From: Trichomonas vaginalis G3
Lineage: Eukaryota; Parabasalia; Trichomonadida; Trichomonadidae
Direction of reading: 5' to 3'
DNA: 64,000 bases
Assembly: GCF_026262505.1 (NCBI RefSeq)
Contig: NC_067205.1
Coordinates: forward strand, 23,469,585-23,533,584
Shown: positions 31,593 to 40,839 of the stretch, piece by piece
Layout: each line of letters opens with the position of its first letter
How positions within the stretch are numbered: the first letter of the stretch is position 1
Translations under genes and position numbers: made by a program
The notes under the pieces: model-generated
Told to the model about the DNA's origin: nothing
Database searches by the model: none
What the model saw: only the letters and a program-made list of their open reading frames with translations

Positions 31593-32377
31593 TTACTGAT
31601 CGGGTGAGAATTTTGATTTTGGTGCAAAAAAGGAAGACAAGCTATTAACAAATCATTTACTGTTGTTCATCAAAAGAAGAAAACTTTGATAACAACTAAT
31701 GATGATAAAATCAAGCTATCTTTTAATATTTTAAATTGATAAGACATTCAAAATATTTGAATGGTTTAAAATATTTTCTTTTAATTTCTATAAGATATTA
31801 TCATGATTATATAATAAAATTTAAATTTTTATTCAAAAAGGCAATATTTCAAACTTTTAATTTCAAAAATCTTAATTCTGCAATAAATGTATTTAATTGT
31901 AGCAAATTTAATGATCCTTCGTCATGCTTAGCAATTTGGAACTCATAACTTAATGATTTCTTCAAGTAAAATTCTGCATTATTTCAAAAGTCAATAATTC
32001 TCTAGTAACTTTTCTTCAAACCCTAACCATTATATTATAGGTATAATGGAGAATAATTGCAAAGAAAGATAGCCGAATTTACTGGGTAGTTCTTGTGATG
32101 CGAAATAATTGCAAATTAACACCTAGTTTTAACAGCATCAATCTCTTTTTGCTCTCATTTAAATGCATTCGCACACTTTAATTTTGAAATATAAGAGTTT
32201 TGGAAATTATCAAATTTATCTGCTCAAATACTATAGATCTTCATAAGTGTTAATAGAATCATTAGCCTTACATATAGTGTTTAATATAATGATGCACATT
32301 ATACTGGGATTCATTCCTTATTCATCTAGTTATTATAAGATTTACAACCCCATGAAAATTTAAAATTTTGTCAAAAA

Positions 32378-32393
32378 TAGTGAATGTACCTTT
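32378..32393 (-). repeat. 16-bp inverted repeat, right partner
   Basis: TAGTGAATGTACCTTT, the exact reverse complement of 30,285-30,300. Confidence 0.5.
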
Positions 32394-32691
32394 TTATTTT
32401 ATTACGTTTTACAAATTGTATCTTCGATCTTATTTTAATTTATGAAAACGTTCATCAAAAAGCTTTATTCTTGCTGAGCCGCAAAAATCTCCACTAAATT
32501 TCATTATTTAATCCGCCAAATCTGCTTAGAAACATTCATCTATTGCATATGCTTAAATGTTTCATGATTAAATTTCAGCTTTTTATATAAAAACTTTACA
32601 GAATCATATTTACTAATATTTAACATTGAGACCAATATTACAATCAAATGTTTAATTGAATGTTCTAGATCAAACATTATATAAAACAGAA

Positions 32692-32697
32692 TTCACT
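32692..32697. repeat. 6-bp target site duplication, left
   Basis: TTCACT directly before the element end AGTAGTAG; repeated at 50,840-50,845 directly after the other end. Six bases is the target duplication size known for Polintons. Confidence 0.85.
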
Positions 32698-32960
32698 AGT
32701 AGTAGAATATGATGGGTTGTGTGACTTTTTTTGTAAACGTAAGAATTCACACAATATTGACCGATTTTGTAAGTAATTTTCATACAATCAATAAAATAAA
32801 TGTATGATTCTGACGCTTTTTATTCTTACGTTTTGAAATAAATCATGATTTAAAAATTTTCAGAATCGTAAGAAATTTTCACAAACCCTTTACATAATGA
32901 AGTAAAAAATAAAAAATTTAAAAAATAAACTTTAAAAATTCATGTCTTACATTTTTGAAT

Positions 32961-32983
32961 AATTTATTTTTATTTTGTATGAA
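32961..32983 (+). promoter_or_regulatory. Element-type start motif, gene 1
   Basis: AATTTATTTTTATTTTGTATGAA runs directly into the gene 1 ATG. It belongs to a motif shared by nearly all genes of this element: T-rich, then TA-N3-5-AA joined to ATG, with no untranslated gap. Confidence 0.5.
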
Positions 32984-34093
32984 ATGAGCGTCAAGACTAA
33001 CGACGTTAAAAAATTAGGATTCACAAATGAGGAAATAAAGGATATATTAGATGAGATGTGTTATGAAGTTAGTAAATATTATTTAAGAAATTGTCAAAAA
33101 TTTGCCGAGTTTATTAAATGATTTAGATTATGATGGAAAAATGAATAAAGATGATGTTATAAATTTCTTATATCCCACATCTGAGAAGAAAAACCTAAAG
33201 AACCTGATGTTTTCCCTGAATATTATGAAGAACGGATTAAAGATGATGATGAATACAATGAAATTGAAAAACTGGAAAAAATAAGAGATGAAATAGATGA
33301 AAAAATTAAGGAATTAAGAGAAGTTGAAAAATATAATGAAAATGAAGTAGAGGGTTTAATGAATATCCCAGCTTCAGAATCAGCAGTTCAGAAATCTCAT
33401 GAAGAAAGATATAAAAATTATGTCTCAGAATCAACACAAAATTTATTAGATGGCGAAATAGACGAAACACTTTCAGAAGAAGGTACTAAATTTATTCGTA
33501 AACATAAGTTACAATTTATTGATAATGAAGAATACCCCTGTATCCTACTTTCACCTCCTCTTGATTCTGAGAAATTCAAAAAAGCTCTTAAAAACGTGAC
33601 ATATGCAACTAATACGATTAAGAAAGAAGATCATGATATTTACACAAATTATTATTTAAATAAATGCACAGGTGTTGATAAAGTTTTTGATTTATTAGAT
33701 AAAATATCAAAAGAAACCATTGGAACATATAAAATTTTGTGTGATTGTGGTTTCATTATTGAAGATACCAATAATGTTTCATATGAAAGAACAGCACCGA
33801 AGGAAGACGAAGTTGAAAGGTCTATACCATTCGTTATTAAGAACATAAAAGATATGAAAACTTATAAACATTATATTTATTCATTTATTTCAGAAAAAAT
33901 GGAAGCAACCCATAAAACATCTTCTCATCATTTTATAGCTATTCATACATTCCTTTTCAAAGTTGTGAAATTAAATAAGACAGGAATTAGATTTAATGTA
34001 TCAGGGTACGCATTCTTGAGTAAATTAAAATGTATTCGTCACGTCGCAGATGATAAAAATTTATGTGTTCTTAATTCATTTTACGGACTTTAA
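32984..34093 (+). pseudogene. Element 1 left arm: gene 1, unknown function, broken
   Basis: First gene of the element module, about 370 codons, ending NSFYGL. I do not recognise it. Visible features are a possible EF-hand-like or helical N-terminal part (FDYDGKMNKDDVINFLYP in other copies), a charged coiled-coil stretch (EIERLEKIRDEIDEKIKELRE) and a C-terminal half rich in strands. Its place before a protein-primed polymerase would fit a replication accessory such as a terminal protein, but nothing in the sequence proves this. This copy is broken about once. Homologous parts lie at 49,448-50,553 and 56,912-58,017. Confidence 0.55.
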
Positions 34094-34112
34094 AAAATAA
34101 ACTTTATTTTTA

Positions 34113-34135
34113 TTTATTTTTTTATTCTTACATAA
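34113..34135 (+). promoter_or_regulatory. Element-type start motif, DNA polymerase
   Basis: TTATTTTT...TTATTCTTACATAA immediately precedes the polymerase ATG; same motif class as at the other element genes. Confidence 0.5.
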
Positions 34136-37100
34136 ATGAACAAAAACGGAACCGCTAAAATGAATGATAATCAAATTAGAGCAGAAGGTAGAAGGTTATT
34201 TAAACGCTTCTATAACATTCCTGATGGTGTTAATCCTAAAACTCGTAGAAGCTATTTAAATGAAGCAATAGATGCCTATGAAGGGTTTGACATTTCATCA
34301 GAAAGTGAGAGATTAGCGAGAATGTTAAATGTTAATATTGATTTCTATTATTGTGATCCTCAACCAGAAGACGTGGACATAAATAAGGTAGACTTTCCAT
34401 TAGTGGAATCAATAATGATAGATCCAGAATTTGAAACAGTAAATATTTTATTAACACAGAGTCCATGTGGAAAACTTCACGCTGACAGAATAACAGACGT
34501 TGAAGCACTCACCGGCTATAAAGTTTGTCCATTTTGTAAAGAAGAAGTTTATTCTATCCGTGATGATCCAGAAAGGAAAAACCAAAGAAGATTTTTAAAG
34601 CATTGTGAGAAATGTAAAGAAAATAATGGGAGATTAATTCAAGACGTTCAATTGCAAAAGACCCAACAACCATATGCACCACATATTACGAAACAGAAGA
34701 TATATCAGTGGTTATTAGCTCATAATTTGCAGGAATATTATAAACCGACAAGATATTATATTACTTTTGACTTCGAAACATTAGAGACTAAAGAAGAATT
34801 ACAACTTTCTGAGTGTGCAACTTTGAACGCTTACTTAAAACCATTCATGGTATCATCAACGGTTAAATTAAATGATAAAACATATACGAGGAATTTTTGC
34901 TTAACTTCGAGTGATTCTTTTATTTCTGATTGGATTGAGTTTTTATTTTCAACCTGTTCATTGGTTGCTAAATCAAATATTGAACAATATGAAGAATTAA
35001 TGAAGTCACAAACGGACCAAACGGCGGGGACTTTGTCTCATACATTAAATGAAAAACAGAAGGAAGCATTTAAAGAACTTCTAGATGAGGAATTCAATAA
35101 AGTGAATATCATAGGTTTTAATTCGGGAAAGTTTGATTTAAATTTAATTCTTCGTGATTTAAACACTGCAAAATGGAAAATAAAATCAATACTGGGTTCA
35201 TCTTCACAATTTAAGCAAGTCATTGTAAAGAAAACAAACGTTCCATATGAATTGAGATTTATTGACATCAGAAATTATATAGCAGGTGGGACATTAGACC
35301 AATTCACTCAAGATTTCGGAAACAATAAATCACGTGTTAAATCCTTTTTCCCTTATCAATTTATCACATGGGAGAATTACGAAGAAGAATTATATAAAGA
35401 GGAACCATTCACGAAAGATTCATTTTATTCAGCATTAACCCAAGAAACTATATCAGATAGTGATTATCAAATATATCTCAATGATGCTAAAAACTTTAAG
35501 AATAGATTAGAATATTTTATTCATTATTGCAATAAAGATGTTGAAATTATGATTGACCCAATTGATAAAATTATTGAAGAAACATTTGTTTATAAAATTG
35601 ATATGCTTCATAATCTTTCTTTATCATCGAATGCTTCAATGATTCGTTACGCTTTAGCATATAAAGACTTTAATCCTAATGAAAAATATCCTGAGGAAGA
35701 GATAGAATCAAGTTTTGAATTAACGAAAAAGTATTGGAAATGTAAAATTGAATCATATAAGAAACAAGATGAAAAAAGCAGAAAGGGATAGTAAAAATAA
35801 TGTTTCAATGGATGATTTTCAATACTATCACGATTTAATCCTTTCATCTAAATGCAAAATGTGTGGTAAAGCGTTTACATATGCAAATAAACCAACATTA
35901 GATAGAATCGATAATGAAAAACCACATACCAAAGAAAATTGTCAGTTAATGTGTTGTTATTGCAATGTCGTAAAATCAAATAAAGATGAAGATGTTCAAC
36001 GTTTAAGAATCAATTTAAGAAATTATGCATTAAAAAATAATTTACCAATGACTTTAGATTCAGTTGAAGCTTATCACATTCTCCGTAATGGAATTACTGG
36101 TGGTTTATCAAATGTTCAACATAGAGTAAATCTTAAAGAATCACGCACATTAATAAAACTTTCATATAATCCAAAACTAAAACTGTATCAAATGAGGACA
36201 CCACCAACATTATGACTCATTTCGTTGGAGTTGACTTTAATTCATTATATCCTTCATCATTTTCATCTAATCCTCATGATTTCATTCAATATACTGACCA
36301 TAAAATGTATATGCCGGGAAGATTGAATGGTGTTATCATTTGTGATACAGCAACAAAGAAAGCAAAAGCACTGGGAATAATTAAGAAGAAAAATACTTTA
36401 TTCGTGGCTGAAGTAAAGGGTCACATTGATGAAAAATACATTAATGATTACATAAACTTTTTACCGATAATAAGAAACTTAGATATTATCACAGATGAAA
36501 AAACAATTGGCAGTTTTATGTATAATTACATGAAATCAAACAATCTACCAGTTGACCAGAAACAGAGAAAATTAACTCAGTTAGCATCAACACACAACCA
36601 ATATCAACCATTTTCTTCTTATTATCTTTGGTATCTAATAGACAGATTTCATTTTATCATCGATGACATTCAATCAATTTTAACATTTACTAAAAACACT
36701 TGTTTTAATGAATTTGCGAACAAATTTATGAACGAAAGACAAAAGGCTGAATTAGAAGGAAATAAAGAAAAAAGTTTATTTTGCAAGATTTCACTTAATG
36801 GATCATATGGTTACGATGCAATGAATACACAAAATTACGCAAAGACTAAAATAATGAATGCACAGAAGGCACGCGTTGCATGTATGTCAAATAAGTTTAA
36901 AAACATAAGAGAAATAGGTGAAGATACATATCAAGTGATGCTCAAAGATAGATTTTATAGATGTGATACATGTTTACAAGAGGCATTCTTCACTTTAGAT
37001 AATGCTAAATACTGGTATTTAGTTTTCATTTATGATTTTATGTATAAATGCATGAATGTTAATCGTTTTCATTTCATTGAAGGTGATACTGATTCATCTT

Positions 37101-37612
37101 ATTGGGCAATCGCTGGCGACCCAAATCTTCCTAACACTCAAGCATTTCAAGCAATTGTAACCGATAAACAATTTTATGATAAAAACATTTTCAAATTCGC
37201 ACCATTTGATTTCTTCTGTTTTGATGAGAAATTTAAACCTAAATTAAAGAATAAAGCTGAAGAAAAAGCACATGAGAAGAAGTTATTGGGTTTAGCAATT
37301 GAGAAACAAGGTGATAACATGGTGGCGTTATGTCCTAAGTGTTATACATCATTCAACGGTTCAATTGATGGAAGTGATTTTAAAAAGATTGCACAAAAAA
37401 TGAAGGGTGTTAGTTTAAGACAAAATAAGCAATTAACACCTAAAAAATATTTGGATATAATAAATGATAAAGTGATATTTGATGGTCAGAATATTAATTT
37501 ACAACTTAAAAACGGGTCAATGACTCGCTTAACAATCGGTAAGACTGCATTAACAGGAGCACACACTAAGGCTGTATGTTGTGAAAATGGATGTTGTATG
37601 CCATTTATTTAA
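34136..37612 (+). pseudogene. Element 1 left arm: protein-primed DNA polymerase B with HNH insert, broken
   Basis: Polinton-type family B polymerase. In order it shows a zinc-binding CPFC...CEKC pair, exonuclease motifs YITFDFETLE, IIGFNSGKFDLN and HYCNKDVEI, then an HNH/endonuclease VII-like segment, then polymerase motifs DFNSLYPSSF (A), KISLNGSYGYD (B) and EGDTDSSYW (C). The HNH segment has CKMC, LDRIDNEKPHTKENC and CCYCNVVKSNK. The C-terminus ends in a cysteine-rich CCENGCCMPFI. In the family this enzyme copies the linear element from a protein primer. The HNH segment between exonuclease and polymerase parts is unusual. This copy is broken about twice. Homologous parts: 45,939-49,406 and 58,089-61,557. 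Confidence 0.85.
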
Positions 37613-37717
37613 AAGAATTTATTTTTTATTTTTAATGAAATGCCACAGAAGAGACAAAAGGAACCGTTAATAATGGTTTTGATACTATGATTCAAAGAGG
37701 TGGGCACCCTTAAAACA

Positions 37718-37737
37718 TTTATTTTATTTTTATATAA
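37718..37737 (+). promoter_or_regulatory. Element-type start motif, integrase
   Basis: TTTATTTTATTTTTATATAA abuts the integrase ATG at 37,738. The same form precedes the integrase of element 2 at 61,659. Confidence 0.5.
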
Positions 37738-39258
37738 ATGGATAATGTAAATTTAAAAATTTTAATTGATGATTTAGTACTTAATCAAAATTTTCTTAGT
37801 TATTATGAATTAAAATCATATCTCCAAAAACATGATAACAATATAACGGGTGATGATATGGAATATTATTATCCATATTATAAAAATGAAATTTTGAAAT
37901 ATCATGATAAAATAATTTCTGAAATTAAAGACAAAATTAAAAATAATGAATATTCAAAGGGAAAAACTAAATCACAACTTAAACAGTTGAAAGATTTCAA
38001 AAATAAAGTATTAACAGGAGAAGATATTGATGAATTATATAAATTATATAATCCTGAGCCGCAAAAGCCAAAGGAACAAAAACAAAAGGTGCAAAACGCC
38101 CAGGTTCTTCAGACCATAAATGAAGCACAAGCTTTAATTTATGATTCATTAGTTAAATCATATTCAGCCCGACTTTTAAATGAAGATCAACTTTTGGAAT
38201 TCATCCTTCAACATAAACTCGAAGCGGGAAAGTATATCAAACCTTTATATACAGCATATTTAAAACAAATGAATAGAATACATCCAGAATTAATGAAGGA
38301 AGGAATGAAATCCAAAATCAAAGCAGATAAAATTAAACCACTTGCAACACCAAAACCTCCAACGACAGTACCGCCTCCTCCTTCAGTTAATCCTTCATCA
38401 TTCACTTTATTATATCCATTTCAAACATTAAAGAAGCAAAAAGATTTTAAAAAGGGTTTCAAGATATTAAATAAACCAACTGACCCGAAAATTCAACCGT
38501 TAAAGGAAAAATTTAGTCGCCCTTCATTTGCTCCATATCCATATTCATACGAAATCGATCATCTGGAATATTCAAAAGGAAAAGTTACTTATTTATTTGC
38601 CATTAACATTAACACTAGATATTTATATTGCATTCCGGTGAAAGGGAAAACAGAACAGGAAACAAGAAGAGCTATACAATACTTACTAGATCATGAAAGA
38701 GTAGATAATATCAGGGGTGATGGTGATAAAGGATTTCAGGCAACTATGACTCATTATTTCCCACAAATTAATTTTTTCTTTTCATCCTCTCCATATACGT
38801 TTCATAATAAAATAGTTGATGCGGTAATGAGAACTCTTAGAGATGCGTTAGGGGTTAACGGTCAGATATACTGGGATGGAAATCATGACTCCATCATACA
38901 ACAGTTAGTATATTATTATAATAATACATGGCATAGAACTATAAACATGAAACCAGTGGAAATGAAAAATGATATTTCAAAAGAATGGGAATATATTAGA
39001 AAGCAAATGGAAAGGTTGAATGATGTTAAACGTGAACAAATTAATTCGGGGCTCATGAATTTTAAACAAGGGGATAAAGTTTTGATTCATCTCGATTATG
39101 GAAAAACTGATAAATCAATGACAAAAAGAAGACGAAGATTTGACACAATAGCTGAATTTGTTAGATATATTAACGGCAATGCATTAGTTGAAGTTGACAA
39201 TAAATTAATAGAAATTCCGATTTATTTTATTACCCCATTATATTTAAATAATATTTAA
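37738..39258 (+). CDS. Element 1 left arm: retroviral-type integrase (looks whole)
   Basis: A 506-residue Polinton integrase whose frame looks whole. The N-terminal ~200 residues are charged and helical, followed by a proline-rich linker (TPKPPTTVPPPPS). The RNase H-like catalytic core runs from about 275 to 430, with YEIDHLEYSKGKVTYLF at the first acidic strand, NIRGDGDKGFQ at the second, and HNKIVDAVMRTLRDALG in the third block. A small C-terminal domain (FKQGDKVLIHLDYGKTDK) resembles the SH3/chromo-like tail of integrases. Family members insert the linear element and generate the 6-bp duplication seen here. Homologous parts lie at 44,303-45,822 and 61,659-63,196. Confidence 0.85.
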   Translation: MDNVNLKILIDDLVLNQNFLSYYELKSYLQKHDNNITGDDMEYYYPYYKNEILKYHDKIISEIKDKIKNNEYSKGKTKSQLKQLKDFKNKVLTGEDIDELYKLYNPEPQKPKEQKQKVQNAQVLQTINEAQALIYDSLVKSYSARLLNEDQLLEFILQHKLEAGKYIKPLYTAYLKQMNRIHPELMKEGMKSKIKADKIKPLATPKPPTTVPPPPSVNPSSFTLLYPFQTLKKQKDFKKGFKILNKPTDPKIQPLKEKFSRPSFAPYPYSYEIDHLEYSKGKVTYLFAININTRYLYCIPVKGKTEQETRRAIQYLLDHERVDNIRGDGDKGFQATMTHYFPQINFFFSSSPYTFHNKIVDAVMRTLRDALGVNGQIYWDGNHDSIIQQLVYYYNNTWHRTINMKPVEMKNDISKEWEYIRKQMERLNDVKREQINSGLMNFKQGDKVLIHLDYGKTDKSMTKRRRRFDTIAEFVRYINGNALVEVDNKLIEIPIYFITPLYLNNI

Positions 39259-39277
39259 TTTTTTTATTTCGTAAGAA

Positions 39278-39565
39278 ATGAGTGACAACAAAGCAGTCAA
39301 GAGTCCAGACGATGAATATAAAAAGAAACTAAACAGAATTAAATCAAAAATATGCTATTACAAAAAGAAGCCGCAATGTGGTGGGGTTGATGCCCATAAA
39401 ACTAATGGAACTGAAAACGATGAAGAAATAATCGAAAAATTAGAAACTTATCGTTCAATCCTTAAACTGGGTGAAGCAAAAATAAAAGAATTTAATAGAA
39501 TAAATAAATTGATTGGAAGAGATGAATTTAATAAAGATGAATTTTTAAACTCAATCCAAATTTAA
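39278..39565 (+). CDS. Element 1 left arm: small charged protein, 95 aa
   Basis: Starts 19 bases after the integrase stop with the element-type start motif TTATTTCGTAAGAA before the ATG. The product is lysine-rich, probably helical (DDEYKKKLNRIKSKICYYKKKP and EEIIEKLETYRSILKLGEAK in parts), with no recognised domain. Its stop codon overlaps the stop of the antisense 54-codon frame. It could be a DNA-binding or virion-like basic protein, but this is a guess. Confidence 0.55.
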   Translation: MSDNKAVKSPDDEYKKKLNRIKSKICYYKKKPQCGGVDAHKTNGTENDEEIIEKLETYRSILKLGEAKIKEFNRINKLIGRDEFNKDEFLNSIQI

Positions 39566-39726
39566 TTTTTATTCCTCTTTGACAACATCTCTCTTTCCAT
39601 CATTACTGCATAACCGCATTTTCTCAGTTTTAGTGGTTTGTTATTTTTAACATGTTCTTGCATCATTTTTATCATTTCCTCCCTTGTTATGATTCGTGGT
39701 AAATTTTGAGCTTGTGGGGTATCCAT
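39562..39726 (-). CDS. Element 1 left arm: conserved 54-aa basic protein
   Basis: A minus-strand frame starting MDTPQAQNLPRIITREEMI and ending MLSKRNKN, with the element-type start motif (TTTTTATTTTTATCATAA, read on minus) directly before its ATG. The same 54-codon frame is open at 43,839-44,003 and, with several amino-acid changes, at 63,474-63,638. Conservation in all three copies, while larger neighbours are broken, supports a real gene. Basic and helical; function unknown. It overlaps the end of the 95-aa gene tail to tail. Confidence 0.6.
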   Translation of the reverse strand: MDTPQAQNLPRIITREEMIKMMQEHVKNNKPLKLRKCGYAVMMEREMLSKRNKN

Positions 39727-39790
39727 TTATGATAAAAATAAAAATTTGTCATCAGTTATTTTATCGTTAATGGTTTTAGGTTATTCAATA

Positions 39791-40744
39791 ATGAATTATT
39801 TTTGAAGAACTGAAGGTGCTACCATGTTACCATGTGCTACCAGGTCATTTAACTTCTCTGAAAAAGTGTGACAACATGACATTTTGACAACAACACAGGA
39901 GGAAGGCAGTTATGAATTATTTTTGAAGAACTGAAGGTGCTACCATGTTACCATGTGCTACCAGGTCATTTAACTTCTCTGAAAAAGTGTGACAACATGA
40001 CATTTTGACAACAACACAGGAGGAAGGCAGTTATGAATTATTTTTGAAGAACTGAAGGTGCTACCATGTTACCATGTGCTACCAGGTCATTTAACTTCTC
40101 TGAAAAAGTGTGACAACATGACATTTTGACAACAACACAGGAGGAAGGCAGTTATGAATTATTTTTGAAGAACTGAAGGTGCTACCATGTTACCATGTGC
40201 TACCAGGTCATTTAACTTCTCTGAAAAAGTGTGACAACATGACATTTTGACAACACAGCAGGGGAAGGCAGTTATGAATTATTTTTGAAGAACTGAAGGT
40301 GCTACCATGTTACCATGTGCTACCAGGTCATTTAACTTCTCTGAAAAAGTGTGACAACATGACATTTTGACAACACAGCAGGGGAAGGCAGTTATGAATT
40401 ATTTTTGAAGAACTGAAGGTGCTACCATGTTACCATGTGCTACCAGGTCATTTAACTTCTCTGAAAAAGTGTGACAACATGACATTTTGACAACAACACA
40501 GGAGGAAGGCAGTTATGAATTATTTTGAAGAACTGAAGGTGCTACCATGTTACCATGTGCTACCAGGTCATTTAACTTCTCTGAAAAAGTGTGACAACAT
40601 GACATTTTGACAACAACACAGGAGGAAGGCAGTTATGAATTATTTTTGAAGAACTGAAGGTGCTACCATGTTACCATGTGCTACCAGGTCATTTAACTTC
40701 TCTGAAAAAGTGTGACAACATGACATTTTGACAACAACACAGGA
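39791..40744 (+). repeat. Tandem array, 8 copies of a ~121-bp repeat
   Basis: Copies begin at 39,791, 39,912, 40,033, 40,154, 40,274, 40,394, 40,515 and 40,635, so the period is 120-121 bp, and identity is near perfect. Each unit includes GCTACCATGTTACCATGTGCTACC-type sub-repeats and GTGACAACATGACATTTTGACAAC with repeated TGACA words. It faces the inverse array at 43,175-43,773 across the primase-helicase gene. Iterated short words suggest a protein-binding or replication site. Confidence 0.92.
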
Positions 40745-40811
40745 AATGTTTTGTCATGACTTCTTCATCGTAATGAGTGTAAATGACCCAAAAATAAAGT
40801 TAGTTTTAAAA

Positions 40812-40839
40812 TTATTTTTATTTTTTTATTCCTATATAA
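40812..40839 (+). promoter_or_regulatory. Element-type start motif, primase-helicase
   Basis: TTATTTTTATTTTTTTATTCCTATATAA abuts the ATG at 40,840; same class as before the polymerase and integrase genes. Confidence 0.5.

Larger units (their letters stand above)
30064..32691. other. Gene-poor region with nested inverted repeats
   Basis: No convincing gene. Minus-strand ATG frames of 61 codons (30,895-31,080) and 76 codons (31,173-31,403) lack recognisable motifs; the second ends inside an inverted repeat and could be a remnant of transposon coding DNA. The region holds a 16-bp inverted pair spanning 2.1 kb and a 440-bp inverted-repeat structure, listed separately. Confidence 0.45.
32698..39790 (+). 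repeat. Long inverted repeat, left arm (7.1 kb)
   Basis: Left arm of the palindrome, matching 43,774-50,839 in reverse complement, up to the edges of the ~121-bp arrays. The outer ~290 bp has repeated CGTAAGAAT and ATTCTTACG motifs in both orientations, likely terminal recognition or replication sites. Base differences between arms are few. Confidence 0.88.

Noticed and set aside
31736-31948. 70-codon plus-strand frame
   Set aside because: It opens with TTG, in a repeat-rich AT-rich stretch, with no recognisable product.
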